DNA of 64,000 nt from Geodermatophilus sabuli (GTDB lineage Bacteria; Actinomycetota; Actinomycetes; Mycobacteriales; Geodermatophilaceae), in the NCBI RefSeq assembly GCF_010686765.1, contig NZ_JAAGWF010000010.1, positions 62,001-126,000 on the forward strand, written 5' to 3'. The notes under the pieces are model-generated. The model was given only the letters and a program-made list of their open reading frames with translations, was not told the DNA's origin and searched no databases. Shown here one piece after another: positions 31,396-45,256 of the stretch; positions within the stretch are counted from its first letter, which is position 1; each line of letters opens with the position of its first letter. Both the position numbers and the translations under genes were made by a program.

Positions 31396-33399
31396 TCAGA
31401 CCAGGGCCAGCGGGTCCAGCTGCACGCGGACGTGCTCGGGCACCTTCTTCGCGCTCCGCACGCCCTGGACGCCGGCCAGCGCGCCCGCCAGGGCCACGCC
31501 CTCACTGCGGGGCACCCGGACCAGGTAGCGCTCGCGGTCGCCCTCCTGACCGGGGCGGGGCGGCTCGGGCACCGGACCGAGCAGGTCGGCGTCGGCCGGG
31601 AGGCGGGCGGTGGCGAGGAACTCCGCGAGCGCCGCCGGCGAACCCGACAGCGCGGCGATCCGGGTGACGGGCGGGAAGCCGAGCTCCCGCCGGTCGGCCA
31701 GCTCGCGGGCGGCCAGCCAGGCGGGGTCCCAGCGCACCAGCGCCTGGACGACGGGGTGCGCCGCGTCGGCGGCGACGACCACCGAGCCGCCGGCCGAGGC
31801 CGGGCGCACCAGGGTGGCCGCGTTCATCCACCGGCGCAGCGTCTCCTCCCCCGCGCGGAGGTCGGCCCGGCCGAGCAGCGCCCACGAGTCCAGCAGCAGC
31901 GCCGCCCCGTAGCCGCCCTCGGCGACCGGCTCGGCCCCCGGGGTGGCGACGACCAGCCCCGGCCCGCCCGGCACGGTGGCGAGGACGCCGGAGGTGCTGC
32001 CGGACGTGCGCACCGCCGCGCCCGGGAAGGCCCGCGCCAGCTCCTCGGCCGTGCGGGACTCCCCCACCACCGAGGCCCGCAGCTTGGTGCCGTGGCAGTG
32101 CGGGCAGTCGAACGTGGCCGCCGGGCGGGCGCACCAGCGGCAGGCCGGGATGCGGGCGCCCCCCGGCCCTGGACGGGCCGAGATGCCCAGCGGCCCGGCG
32201 CAGTGCGCGCAGCGGGCGGGTGCCCGGCAGCGCGCGCAGGCCAGCGAGGGGACGTACCCGCGCCGGGGCACCTGGACGAGGACCGGCGCTCCCGCGGCCA
32301 GCGCCTTGCGGGCCGCCTCGTGCGCGAGCGACGGGAGCCGGGCGGACCGGGCGGCCGGGTCGCGGGCCAGTTCGAAGTCCTCGCCCAGTGCCTGCACGCG
32401 CGGCGCGGCGGACCGGAGGGTGCTGCGGTCGGCGACCACCTCGTGCGCCCAGCCGGACTCGACCAGCAGGGCCGCCTCGGCCGTGCGCGCGGTCCCGGCG
32501 ACGACCGCGGCACAGCTGTCCAGCCAGGCCCGCTGCACGAGCACGTCCCGGGCGTGCGGATAGGGCGCGTGCTCGTCGGAGTGCAGGTCGTCGCCGTCGT
32601 CCCACACGACCACCAGGCCGAGGTCGCGGACCGGCGCGAACATCGCCGCCCGGGTGCCGAGGACCACCTGCGCGGCTCCGCGGGAGGCCGCCAGGAAGGA
32701 GCGGTAGCGCTTCTCGGGCGAGTCCCCCGCCCGCAGCACCGTGTACGAGTGCTCCGGCAGGAGGCGGCCGGCAGCGGCTTCGAGCCGGTCGAGGTCCCGG
32801 CCGTCGGGCACCACGACCAGCGCCCCGCGCCGTCCCGAGAGTGCGGCACGGCACAGCTCGGCCAGCCGCGCGGGCCAGTCCTCGCCGGGCAGCGCCGTCC
32901 AGACGGCCCGGGCCGGCCGCCCCTCCGCCAGGGCGTCGAGCAGCGCGCGACCCGCCGGGTAGCGGGCGAAGCCGGCCGGGTCCGGCGGTCCGGGCAGCGA
33001 CTCCGGCAGCGGCGTCGGCCGCTTCTCGGCGGCGGCGCGGCGGGGCGGCACGGCCAGGCGCAGGACGTCGCTCATCGTGCCCGCGTACCGGTCGGCGACC
33101 GTCCGCAGCAGCCTGGCCACCTGCGGGGTGAGGACCGGCTCGCCCGACGGCACGTGCGCGAGCGGCATCAGCGTGCCGGTGAACTCGGTGGTCTCGCCCA
33201 GCTCGAGGACGAACCCGTCGACCAGCTGGCCGCTGAACCGCACCCGCACGCGGCAGCCGGCCTGCACGGTGCCGGCGAGCCCCTCCGGGACGGCGTAGTC
33301 GAACGGGCGGTCGAGGTGCGCCAGCGGCACGTCGACGACCACCCGGGCCACGGACCCGCTGCCGGGTCCCGCGCCGAGCTCGTGCGGGGCGGGGGGCAC
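31396..33399 (-). CDS. priA: PriA-like primosomal protein N', helicase motifs degenerate
   Basis: 667 residues. The 3'-DNA-binding domain is seen in VPLAHLDRPFDYAVPE (~15-110), and the Cys-rich zinc insert in CARCRAPARCAHC, CRWCARP and CPHCHG. The ATPase region is degenerate: where Walker A GxGKT is expected the sequence reads TALPGEDWPARL, and the DEEH box reads WDDGDD. Known actinobacterial PriA proteins share this loss, so it may act as a replication-restart scaffold rather than a helicase. GTG 33399 is preceded by GAGGA and lies 23 bp behind metK. Confidence 0.9.
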   Translation of the reverse strand: MPPAPHELGAGPGSGSVARVVVDVPLAHLDRPFDYAVPEGLAGTVQAGCRVRVRFSGQLVDGFVLELGETTEFTGTLMPLAHVPSGEPVLTPQVARLLRTVADRYAGTMSDVLRLAVPPRRAAAEKRPTPLPESLPGPPDPAGFARYPAGRALLDALAEGRPARAVWTALPGEDWPARLAELCRAALSGRRGALVVVPDGRDLDRLEAAAGRLLPEHSYTVLRAGDSPEKRYRSFLAASRGAAQVVLGTRAAMFAPVRDLGLVVVWDDGDDLHSDEHAPYPHARDVLVQRAWLDSCAAVVAGTARTAEAALLVESGWAHEVVADRSTLRSAAPRVQALGEDFELARDPAARSARLPSLAHEAARKALAAGAPVLVQVPRRGYVPSLACARCRAPARCAHCAGPLGISARPGPGGARIPACRWCARPAATFDCPHCHGTKLRASVVGESRTAEELARAFPGAAVRTSGSTSGVLATVPGGPGLVVATPGAEPVAEGGYGAALLLDSWALLGRADLRAGEETLRRWMNAATLVRPASAGGSVVVAADAAHPVVQALVRWDPAWLAARELADRRELGFPPVTRIAALSGSPAALAEFLATARLPADADLLGPVPEPPRPGQEGDRERYLVRVPRSEGVALAGALAGVQGVRSAKKVPEHVRVQLDPLALV

Positions 33400-33422
33400 C
33401 GCGGTCCTCGCGGGGACCGCCC

Positions 33423-34616
<1,194 letters not shown>

Positions 34617-34730
34617 GCGGTACTCCCTGGTTCGGCGACGACGAGAGGTGGGCGCTGCTGGTGCAGCGTGTCTGGTGCACGGTACCGGCGGGCGCCGACA
34701 GCGGGGCGCGCAGCCTGACCGCGGAGCCGG

Positions 34731-35942
34731 CTAGGACAGGCGTGGGACGACGGTGCTCCAGACGCCGGCGGCGACGGCGTCCTTGCTGCCCTCGGCGAGC
34801 TCGGTGGCGGTGCCGTCGGCGGCGAGGACGACCGCGGCGTTGTCGGACCGGCCGAACACCCGCCCGCCGGAGACGTCGTTGACCACCAGCAGGTCGCAGC
34901 CCTTGCGGGCGAGCTTGGCGCGGGCGTGGGCGAGCACGTCGCCGTCGGCGTCCCCGGTCTCGGCGGCGAAGCCGACGACCAGCCGCCCGGCGCGGCGCTC
35001 GGCGACCAGCTCGGCCAGCACGTCGGGGTTGCGGACCAGCGGGACGGCGCTGGGCTCGGCCGCGCTGCCCTTCTTGAGCTTCGTGCCGGCCACGGTCGCG
35101 GGCCGGAAGTCGGCCACGGCGGCGGCCATCACCACGACGTCGGCGTCGGCCGCCTCCGCGAGCACCGCCGTCCGGAGGTCCTCGGCGGTCCCGGCCGGGA
35201 CGACCCGGACCCCGAACGGGGCGGGCAGCTCGACGTTGGCCGCCACCAGGACGACCTGGGCGCCGCGGGCGGCGGCGACCCGGGCCAGCGCCCAGCCCTG
35301 CTTCCCCGACGACCGGTTGCCCAGGTAGCGGACCGGGTCCAGCGGCTCGCGGGTGCCGCCGGCGCTGATCACGACGCGCCGTCCGGCGAGGTCGGGGGCG
35401 AGCGCCCCGGCTCCCCCGGCGAGCACCACCGTCGCCAGCGCGGCCACGTCGGCCGGCTCGGGCAGGCGGCCGGGACCGGAGTCGGGGCCGGTCAGACGGC
35501 CGACGGCAGGGGGCAGCACGACCGACCCGCGGCGGCGCAGCGTCGCCACGTTGTCCTGCGTGGCCGGGTGCAGCCACATCTCGGTGTGCATGGCCGGCAC
35601 GAAGACCACCGGGCAGTGGGCGGTGAGCAGGGTGGCGGTGAGCAGGTCGTCGGCCCGCCCGGCGGCGGCGCGGGCCAGCAGGTCGGCCGTGGCCGGGGCG
35701 ACGACGACCAGGTCGGCGGTCTGCCCGATCCGCACGTGGGCCACCTCGTCGACGTCGGACCAGACGTCGGTGGTGACCGGGTTGCCCGACAGCGCCTCGA
35801 AGGTGGCCGCGCCGACGAAGTGCAGCGCCGCCGGCGTGGGGACGACCCGCACGTCGTGCCCGGCCTCGGTGAACGCCCGGAGCAGGAGGGCGGCCTTGTA
35901 GGCGGCCACTCCCCCGCTGACGCCCAGCACGATCCGACTCAT
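34731..35942 (-). CDS. coaBC: Bifunctional phosphopantothenoylcysteine decarboxylase/synthetase
   Basis: 403 residues. CoaC flavodoxin-like part (~1-180): IVLGVSGGVAAYKA, SGNPVTTDVW and PAMHTEMW, where many bacteria have PAMN but actinobacteria have His. CoaB part (~190-403): VISAGGTREPLDPVRYLGNRSSGKQG, AAAVADFRP and LKKGS. It makes 4'-phosphopantetheine for CoA, the donor used by the PPTase at 27511. GGAGGATGA precedes ATG 35942. Confidence 0.96.
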   Translation of the reverse strand: MSRIVLGVSGGVAAYKAALLLRAFTEAGHDVRVVPTPAALHFVGAATFEALSGNPVTTDVWSDVDEVAHVRIGQTADLVVVAPATADLLARAAAGRADDLLTATLLTAHCPVVFVPAMHTEMWLHPATQDNVATLRRRGSVVLPPAVGRLTGPDSGPGRLPEPADVAALATVVLAGGAGALAPDLAGRRVVISAGGTREPLDPVRYLGNRSSGKQGWALARVAAARGAQVVLVAANVELPAPFGVRVVPAGTAEDLRTAVLAEAADADVVVMAAAVADFRPATVAGTKLKKGSAAEPSAVPLVRNPDVLAELVAERRAGRLVVGFAAETGDADGDVLAHARAKLARKGCDLLVVNDVSGGRVFGRSDNAAVVLAADGTATELAEGSKDAVAAGVWSTVVPRLS

Positions 35943-36010
35943 GCAGTCATCCTCCGCCAGACGCGATGACGCCCCCGGCATCGGCCGGAGGCGTCATCAC
36001 AAAGGTTGAA

Positions 36011-36062
36011 GGACCTCGTCCTCCCCACCCTCCGCACGCTCAGGGCGGGACCCGGGGCGAGG
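36011..36062. terminator. Hairpin element, copy 5 of the dispersed family
   Basis: CCTCG (36014-36018) pairs with CGAGG (36058-36062) outside an inner CCCACCCT/AGGGCGGG stem and a CCGCACGCTC loop. It ends 1 bp before the rpoZ stop triplet (36064-36066) and lies in the 121-bp gap before coaBC. Confidence 0.5.
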
Positions 36063-36063
36063 C

Positions 36064-36327
36064 CTAGTTCTCGCCGGCGGTGTGGGTGAGCAGGCCCTCG
36101 TTGATCTCGCGCAGCGCGATCGAGAGGGGCTTCTCCTGCGGAGCGGTGTCGACCAGCGGGCCGACGTACTCGAGCAGGCCCTCGGAGAGCTGGCTGTAGT
36201 AGGCGTTGATCTGCCGCGCGCGCTTGGCGGCGAAGATCACCAGGCCGTACTTGCTGCTGGTGCGCTCGAGCAGCTCGTCGATCGGCGGGTTGGTGATGCC
36301 CTCGGGGGCGGGTGCGACTCCGGACAC
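36064..36327 (-). CDS. rpoZ: RNA polymerase omega subunit
   Basis: 87 residues, standard length. The omega pattern is clear: [21 protein letters not shown], then [10 protein letters not shown] and the actinobacterial C-terminal [15 protein letters not shown]. It assists beta-prime folding in RNA polymerase. GTG start. It lies between gmk and coaBC as usual. Confidence 0.96.
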   Translation of the reverse strand: MSGVAPAPEGITNPPIDELLERTSSKYGLVIFAAKRARQINAYYSQLSEGLLEYVGPLVDTAPQEKPLSIALREINEGLLTHTAGEN

Positions 36328-36384
36328 GGGCGGGCGTGCTCCTCAGATCGTCAGGCGAGTGTGCGGGCGGCGCGGGGGGCCGCG

Positions 36385-36993
36385 TCACTCGGTGGCGCCG
36401 CCCCGGACCGGGCCGGACGACGGCGCAGTCAGCAAGCTTACCAACTCGTCCGCGGCGCGGGCCACGTCGTCGTTGACGACCACCACGTCGAACTCCCCGG
36501 AGGCGTCCAGCTCGGCCTGCGCGATCGCCAGCCGGCGCTCCTGCACGGCCGGGGGCTCGGAGCCGCGCCCGGCCAGCCGGCTGACCAGCTCCGCCCACGA
36601 GGGCGGGGCCAGGAACACCAGCTGGGCGTCGGCGTCGCGCGCGCGGACCTGGCGGGCCCCCTGCAGCTCGATCTCGAGCAGCGCCGGCGCCCCGGTCGCG
36701 AGACGCTCCCGCACCGGGGCGGCCGGCGTGCCGTAGCGGTTGCCGGCGTACTCGGCCCACTCGAGCAGGCCGTCCTCGGCGATCAGCCGGTCGAACTCGG
36801 CGTCACTGAGGAAGGAGTAGTGCACCCCGTCGACCTCACCCGGGCGGGCCCGCCGGGTGGTCGCCGACACCGACACCCACACCTCGGGGTACCGACGCCG
36901 GACCTCGGCCACGACCGTGCCCTTGCCGACCCCCGAGGGGCCGGAGAGCACGGTCAGCCGGGCCGGGGTGCGCTCCTGGACAGCACTGTGCAC
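36385..36993 (-). CDS. gmk: Guanylate kinase
   Basis: 202 residues. P-loop [10 protein letters not shown] (~15-24), then [16 protein letters not shown] (GMP-binding), [13 protein letters not shown] and [13 protein letters not shown]. It phosphorylates GMP to GDP. The first ~10 residues precede the conserved core; GTG 36993 has GAGGA upstream. The 3' end carries an acidic/Ser-rich tail. Confidence 0.95.
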   Translation of the reverse strand: MHSAVQERTPARLTVLSGPSGVGKGTVVAEVRRRYPEVWVSVSATTRRARPGEVDGVHYSFLSDAEFDRLIAEDGLLEWAEYAGNRYGTPAAPVRERLATGAPALLEIELQGARQVRARDADAQLVFLAPPSWAELVSRLAGRGSEPPAVQERRLAIAQAELDASGEFDVVVVNDDVARAADELVSLLTAPSSGPVRGGATE

Positions 36994-37033
36994 GCGTCGT
37001 CGTCCTCGGCATCCGGGTGCCTGGTCGGACGGG

Positions 37034-37384
37034 TCAGCCCTCGGCGGAGACCTGCTCGGCGGCCACCGGCTCGCCGCCGAACTCCGTCTCGAGGGCCCGG
37101 CGCTGGTTGGCACCCAGACCGCGCACCCGGCGGGTCGGGGAGATCTCGAGCCGCTCCATGATCTTGGCAGCCCGCGCCTTGCCCACGCCGGGCAGGGATT
37201 CCAGCACCGCGGAGACCCGCATCTTGCCGATGACCTCGTCGGTCTCGCCCTGCCGGAGGACGTCGCCCACGGTGGCACCCTTGGTCTTGAGCCGCTCCCG
37301 CAGCTCGGCACGGGCCTTGCGGGCGGCCGCGGCCTTCTCGAGGGCCGCGGCGCGCTGTTCGGGGGACAGGTCGGGAAGGGGCAT
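37034..37384 (-). CDS. mihF: Actinobacterial integration host factor
   Basis: 116 residues. It matches mycobacterial mIHF/streptomycete s[23 protein letters not shown], an H2TH-like region [20 protein letters not shown] and [17 protein letters not shown]. This is an essential nucleoid-associated protein that bends DNA and is unrelated to enterobacterial IHF. The start ATG 37384 matches the family N-terminus M-x-L-P-x-L-(S/T)-P-E. It is upstream of gmk in the canonical order. Confidence 0.96.
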   Translation of the reverse strand: MPLPDLSPEQRAAALEKAAAARKARAELRERLKTKGATVGDVLRQGETDEVIGKMRVSAVLESLPGVGKARAAKIMERLEISPTRRVRGLGANQRRALETEFGGEPVAAEQVSAEG

Positions 37385-37480
37385 GGTGCGACCCAATCGT
37401 GTCGTCGCCGGTCGTCGCGTCGACCGGACGGGGCTCGGTGCGGTGTCGGAGGGCAGAGCTCACTGCTGAGCCTGTCGGCC

Positions 37481-37510
37481 AACCTAGTTCCTGGCATATG
37501 CGCAGGTCAC
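37481..37510 (-). promoter_or_regulatory. Probable mihF-gmk-rpoZ promoter
   Basis: On the minus strand GTGACC (37510-37505) and TAGGTT (37486-37481) are spaced by 18 bp and end ~97 bp before the mihF ATG. The rest of the 349-bp gene-free stretch 37385-37733 shows no convincing gene or strong hairpin. Confidence 0.4.
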
Positions 37511-37733
37511 GCCAGGATTTCGCGGTTGCGTCCGCCCGCCTGTCACTTTCCGTTCACACCGGGTATCGCGTCCCGGTGACGGTCGGTCATCACCGCAGGT
37601 CAGGGACGTCCGCTCCGGACGTCGGGCGACGGTCGGCATGCGGACGGAACCGTCCGACACACCGGCGGCGACACGCCGGTGGACGCCGGAAACCGCTGGT
37701 GACGCCGTCGCGAGGACCGGGCGCCGACCCCGC

Positions 37734-38051
37734 TCAGGCCGGCGGGCCCGACGTGTCACGGCGGCCGGACCGCCGGCCCAGCGCCCAGCCGCCGACGGCG
37801 GCGAGGAGGAGCAGTCCCAGCACCAGCAGGCCGGCGCCCGCAGCGTGCCGCCAGGTCCAGAGCACCGAGCCGTCGACGCCCAGGACGAGCCGGCTCTGGT
37901 ACGCCGCCGGGGAGCCCTCGGGGACCAGCGGGGCGTAGCTGCCGCCGTACACCGTCCACGTGGCGGTGTTGGCCAGCCAGAAGACGACGACGCCCGCGAC
38001 GGCGAGCAGCCCGCCGAGGCCGGCCACCACCCAGGGCGCCGCCCGCCTCAC
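37734..38051 (-). CDS. Small two-pass membrane protein in the pyr operon
   Basis: 105 residues: membrane helix ~6-27 (WVVAGLGGLLAVAGVVVFWL), an extracytoplasmic loop with WTVYGGSYAPLVPEGSPAAY, helix ~70-92 and a basic tail RRSGRRD. The GTG start overlaps the pyrF stop (GTGA), so it is translationally coupled to the operon's last enzyme. No named family; it resembles small membrane proteins found next to pyrF in related actinobacteria, from memory. Confidence 0.65.
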   Translation of the reverse strand: MRRAAPWVVAGLGGLLAVAGVVVFWLANTATWTVYGGSYAPLVPEGSPAAYQSRLVLGVDGSVLWTWRHAAGAGLLVLGLLLLAAVGGWALGRRSGRRDTSGPPA

Positions 38052-38926
38052 GCCGTCAGCTCGGTGGCCCAGCGGTCCGCGGCCGCCCGCAGTGCCGCGG
38101 GGTCCGGCCCGGCGGCCAGCACGTCGCGGGACACGGTGGGCACCACGGCCGCGTCGCGCCCGAACAGCCGGCGCAGGTCGGCGACCGAGCCGCCCTGGGC
38201 GCCGAGGCCCGGGGCGAGCACCGGCCCGCCCAGCCCGCCGAGGTCGACGTCCAGCTCGGCCAGGGTGGCGCCGACGACGACGCCGAAGGAGCCGGTCGTG
38301 GGCCCCCACCGGCTGGCCTGGTCCTGCACGGCGCCGAGGTCGGGCAGCGGGTCGCCGACGACCCAGCCCGGGGTGTTCCAGCCGCGGACGGCGTCGACCA
38401 CCACCTGGGCGACCGTCCGCTCCCCCACGAGCGCGTGCTGGAGCGTGCCGGCGTCCGGGTTCGACGTGCGGGCCAGCACGAACAGCCCCCCACCGTGCTG
38501 CCGGGCGGTGTCCACGGCCGGCTGCAGGGACCCCGGGCCGAGGTAGGGGCTGACGGTCATGGCGTCGACGTGCAGCGGGTGCCCGGGCCGCAGGTAGTCG
38601 CCGTAGGCGTCCATGGTCGAGCCGATGTCACCCCGCTTGGCGTCCAGCAGCACCAGCGCGCCCGCCGCCCGCGCCCGGGCGACGGCGTCCTCGAGCACCG
38701 CCAGCCCCCGCGAGCCGTGCCGCTCGTAGAAGGCCAGCTGCGGCTTGAGGACGGCGACGGTGCCGGCGAGGGCGCCGACGACGGCGTCGGTGAAGCGGGC
38801 CAGCCCGTCCGGGTCGTCCGGGAGGCCCCAGCGCTCGAGCAGCGGCACGTGCGGGTCGATGCCGACGCACAGCGGGCCGCGGGCGGCGACGGCGTCGGCC
38901 AGCCGCTCGCCGAAGGTCGCGCTCAC
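38048..38926 (-). CDS. pyrF: Orotidine 5'-phosphate decarboxylase (type 2)
   Basis: 292 residues; final step to UMP. This is the longer actinobacterial type: GPLCVGIDPHVPLL at the N-terminus, VLLDAKRGDIGSTMDAYG with the catalytic D-x-K-R-x-D-I, and ARTSNPDAGTLQ. GTG start overlapping the pyrD stop. Confidence 0.95.
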   Translation of the reverse strand: MSATFGERLADAVAARGPLCVGIDPHVPLLERWGLPDDPDGLARFTDAVVGALAGTVAVLKPQLAFYERHGSRGLAVLEDAVARARAAGALVLLDAKRGDIGSTMDAYGDYLRPGHPLHVDAMTVSPYLGPGSLQPAVDTARQHGGGLFVLARTSNPDAGTLQHALVGERTVAQVVVDAVRGWNTPGWVVGDPLPDLGAVQDQASRWGPTTGSFGVVVGATLAELDVDLGGLGGPVLAPGLGAQGGSVADLRRLFGRDAAVVPTVSRDVLAAGPDPAALRAAADRWATELTA

Positions 38927-39870
38927 GTGGCGTCCCGGTGGGCGTACCCGACGGCGTCCCGCAGGGAGGAGAAACCGCGCGCGGCGAGGGCCGCCGCCAG
39001 CTCGTCGTGCACCCGGGCGACCGCGGAGGGGTCGTTGAACACCGCCGTCCCGACGCTGACCGCGCCGGCCCCGGCGAGGACGAACTGCAGCGCGTCCAGG
39101 CCGGTGCGGATGCCGCCCATGCCGAGGATCGGCACCTGCGGCAGCGCGGCGTGCACCTGCCAGACGCAGCGCAGCGCCACCGGCCGGATGGCCGGGCCGG
39201 ACAGGCCCCCGGTGACCCCACCGAGCACCGGACGCATGGTGTCCGGGTCGATCACCAGCCCGAGCAGGGTGTTGATCATCGACAGGCCGTCGGCGCCGGC
39301 GTCGGTGACCGAGCGGGCCACCGCGACGATGTCGGTCACGTCCGGGCTGAGCTTGGCGTACACCGGCTGGGCCGGGTCGGCGACGGCGCGGACCGCGCCG
39401 ACGACGTCGGCGGCGGCCACCGGGTCGCAGGCGAAGACCTCGCCGCGGCTCTCCACGTTCGGGCAGCTGATGTTGACCTCGAGCCCCAGGACGCCGGGGA
39501 CGCCGCGCAGCCGCCCGGCGAGCTCGGCGAAGTCCTCGACCCGCGTGCCCGCGATGGAGACCAGCGCCCGGGCGCCGCGCTCGGCCAGCCAGGGCAGGTC
39601 GTCGGCGAGCAGGCCGTCGATGCCCGGCCCCTGCAGGCCGATCGAGTTGAGCATCCCGCTGGGCGTCTCGGCCATCCGCGGGGTGGGCCGGCCGGAGCGG
39701 GCGCGCAGCTGCACCGACTTGGTGACCACCGCACCGATGGCGGTCAGGTCGAGGAACGGCTCGAGCTCGCGGCCGAACGCCGAGCAGCCCGACGCGGTCA
39801 GGACCGGGCTCGGGATCGTCGCCGACCCCAGGTCGGTGGACATGTCGACGGCGGTCTCCAGCAGGGTCAC
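38923..39870 (-). CDS. pyrD: Dihydroorotate dehydrogenase, class 1B catalytic subunit
   Basis: 315 residues, FMN barrel. PSPVLTASGCSAFG, NSIGLQGPG, LEVNISCPNVESRG (Cys as the class 1 catalytic base) and LGMGGIRTGLDALQFVLAGA are diagnostic. Being next to pyrK it is the NAD-linked heterotetrameric class 1B form rather than the quinone-linked class 2. GTG 39870 overlaps the pyrK stop; ATG 39843 is a possible internal start. Confidence 0.95.
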   Translation of the reverse strand: MTLLETAVDMSTDLGSATIPSPVLTASGCSAFGRELEPFLDLTAIGAVVTKSVQLRARSGRPTPRMAETPSGMLNSIGLQGPGIDGLLADDLPWLAERGARALVSIAGTRVEDFAELAGRLRGVPGVLGLEVNISCPNVESRGEVFACDPVAAADVVGAVRAVADPAQPVYAKLSPDVTDIVAVARSVTDAGADGLSMINTLLGLVIDPDTMRPVLGGVTGGLSGPAIRPVALRCVWQVHAALPQVPILGMGGIRTGLDALQFVLAGAGAVSVGTAVFNDPSAVARVHDELAAALAARGFSSLRDAVGYAHRDAT

Positions 39871-40774
39871 GGCGCGAGCACTCCCATCGCGTCGGCACCG
39901 ACGACGTCCCACGGCAGCCTGCCCACGTCCGCGAAGCGCACGCGGTCCCCGCCGAAGACCGGCCCCTCGGTGCAGGAGCGGGCGAAGCGGGTCCGCCCGT
40001 CCTCCCCCACGACCGGCAGCACGCAGGTCATGCAGACCCCGATCCCGCAGGCCATCGACTCCTCCACGGCGACGTAGCAGGGCACGCCGGCGGCGGTGGC
40101 CACGTCGGTGACGGCCCGCAGCATCGGCATGGGCCCGCAGGCGTAGACGACGGCGGCGTCCCCGGCGAGGTCGGCCAGCGCGTCGGTGACGCGGCCAGGG
40201 CGGCCGGCGCTGCCGTCGTCGGTGGTGACCAGGACCGGGTCGGCGATCCGGGACAGCTCCTCGACCGAGCACAGCCGGTCGGCCGAGGCGGCGCCGGCCA
40301 CGGCCGCGACCGTGCGACCCTCCGCCCGGAGGCGGGCGGCGAGCCCGACCAGGGCCGCGGCGCCGTAGCCGCCGCCGACCACGACGGCCGGGCCGCCGGG
40401 CGGGGCGGCCGGGAAGGGCCGCCCGAGGGGGCCCACGACGTCCACCGTGTCGCCGGGGCGCAGGCCCGCCAGCCAGGTCGACCCCGGCCCGTGCGGGGCG
40501 ACGACGACGGTGACCTGGCCGTCGGCGGTGGCGGCGATCGCGATGGAGCGGCGCAGCAGCATCGCCGACGTGGCGCCGCCGACGGCGAAGGCGACGAACT
40601 GGCCGGGTTCCGCGCGCTCGGCGATCTCGGGCGCGGCGAGGGTCAGCTGCACGTAGGCGCCGGCCGGGCGGGCGTCGGCCACCTCGGCGACGCGCTGGAC
40701 CGGCGCCCGCCCCGCGACCGGCACGGGCCGGCTCAGGAGCGGGCCTCGGTGGCCACCGTGGCCGGTCGGGGTGG

Positions 40775-40778
<4 letters not shown>
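39867..40778 (-). CDS. pyrK: Dihydroorotate dehydrogenase electron transfer subunit
   Basis: 303 residues. FAD domain (~30-125; [10 protein letters not shown]), NAD domain ([23 protein letters not shown]) and a C-terminal [2Fe-2S] motif [17 protein letters not shown] with a fourth Cys in RSCTEGPVF. It passes electrons from PyrD to NAD. The first ~20 residues are Pro/Arg-rich. GTG start overlaps the carB stop. Confidence 0.94.
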
Positions 40779-44073
<3,295 letters not shown>

Positions 44074-44074
<1 letters not shown>

Positions 44075-45180
44075 CAGTGCTGCTCCTGCATCAGGTCGAC
44101 GAACCGCTGGAAGAGCGGGGCGGCGTCGTGCGGGCCGGCCGCCGCCTCGGGGTGGAACTGGACGCTGAAGGCCGGGACGTCGAGGCAGCGCAGCCCCTCG
44201 ACGACGTCGTCGTTGAGCCCGACGTGGCTGACCTCCACCTGCCCGTAGGGGGTGTCGGTCGGCCGGTCGAGCGGGGCGTCGACGGCGAACCCGTGGTTGT
44301 GGCTGGTCACGCGCACCGTGCCGCTGACCCGGTCGAGCACCGGCTGGTTGAGCCCCCGGTGGCCGAACCGCAGCTTGTAGGTGCCCAGGCCCAGCGCCCG
44401 GCCGAGGATCTGGTTGCCGAAGCAGATGCCGAACAGCGGACGGCGGGCGTCGAGCACCCCCCGCACGGCCGCGACCGCGTAGTCCGCGGCGGCCGGGTCG
44501 CCGGGCCCGTTGGAGAGGAACACCCCGTCCGGGCCGGCGGCGAGCAGGTCCTCCGCGGTGGCGGTCGCCGGCAGCACGTGGGTCTCGACGCCGAGCGCGG
44601 CCAGGTGCCGCGGGGTGGCCGTCTTGATGCCCAGGTCGAGCGCGGCGACGGTGTACCGCCGCTCCCCCACCGCCGGGACGACGTAGGGGTCGTTCGCGGT
44701 GACCACGGGCGCGAGGTCGGCACCGGTCATGCTGCCGGCGGCCTGCACGCGGGTCAGCAGCTCCTGCTGCCCGAGGCCCTCGCTGCTGATCCCGGCCCGC
44801 ATGGCGCCCCGCTCCCGCAGGTGGCGGGTGAGCGCCCGGGTGTCGATGCCGCTGATGCCGACGACGCCCTGGGCGACCAGTTCGTCGTCCAGGCTGCCGG
44901 TGGCCCGCCAGTTCGCCGGGCGCCGGGCCGGGTCCCGGACGACGAAGCCGGCCACCCACATGCGGCGGCTCTCGTCGTCCTCGGCGTTGACCCCGGTGTT
45001 GCCGATGTGCGGCGCGGTCATCGTCACGATCTGCCCGGCGTAGCTGGGGTCGGTCAGGGTCTCCTGGTAGCCGGTCATCCCGGTGGCGAACACCGCCTCG
45101 CCGACCGTCGTCCCCACCGCACCGTAGGACTCGCCCCGGAACGTCCTGCCGTCCTCGAGGACGAGGAGCGCTTCCTTCAC
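44074..45180 (-). CDS. carA: Carbamoyl-phosphate synthase small subunit
   Basis: 368 residues. N-terminal CPSase domain ([35 protein letters not shown]) and class I glutaminase domain with [12 protein letters not shown] (catalytic Cys), VTSHNHGF and [12 protein letters not shown] (His-Glu). GTG 45180 is chosen to match the family N-terminus; the upstream region is a repeat-like sequence. Confidence 0.96.
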
Positions 45181-45193
45181 CGTGCCCACCGTT

Positions 45194-45248
45194 CGGCTCC
45201 GCGGTCGCTCCGCTCCTCGCTCGCAGGCCTCGCTGCGATGCTCACTCC
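45194..45248. repeat. GC-rich CGCTCC/CTCGCTCGCAGG repeat-like sequence between pyrC and carA
   Basis: The 76-bp gap between pyrC and carA is filled by short alternating CGCTCC, CTCGC and GCAGG units that can fold imperfectly. Similar strings are dispersed in many actinobacterial genomes. It differs from the nested-hairpin family but shares the CTCGCAGG core. Confidence 0.35.
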
Positions 45249-45256
45249 CTGTCGCC

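Noticed and set aside
34617..34730. SAM riboswitch before metK
   Set aside because: The 114-bp gap lacks any SAM-I or SAM-IV core motif that I can recognise; a normal ribosome site is present.
37484..37759. 91-codon minus-strand frame upstream of mihF
   Set aside because: Arg/Pro-rich with no ribosome site or domain; it overlaps the probable mihF promoter and the end of the membrane protein gene.
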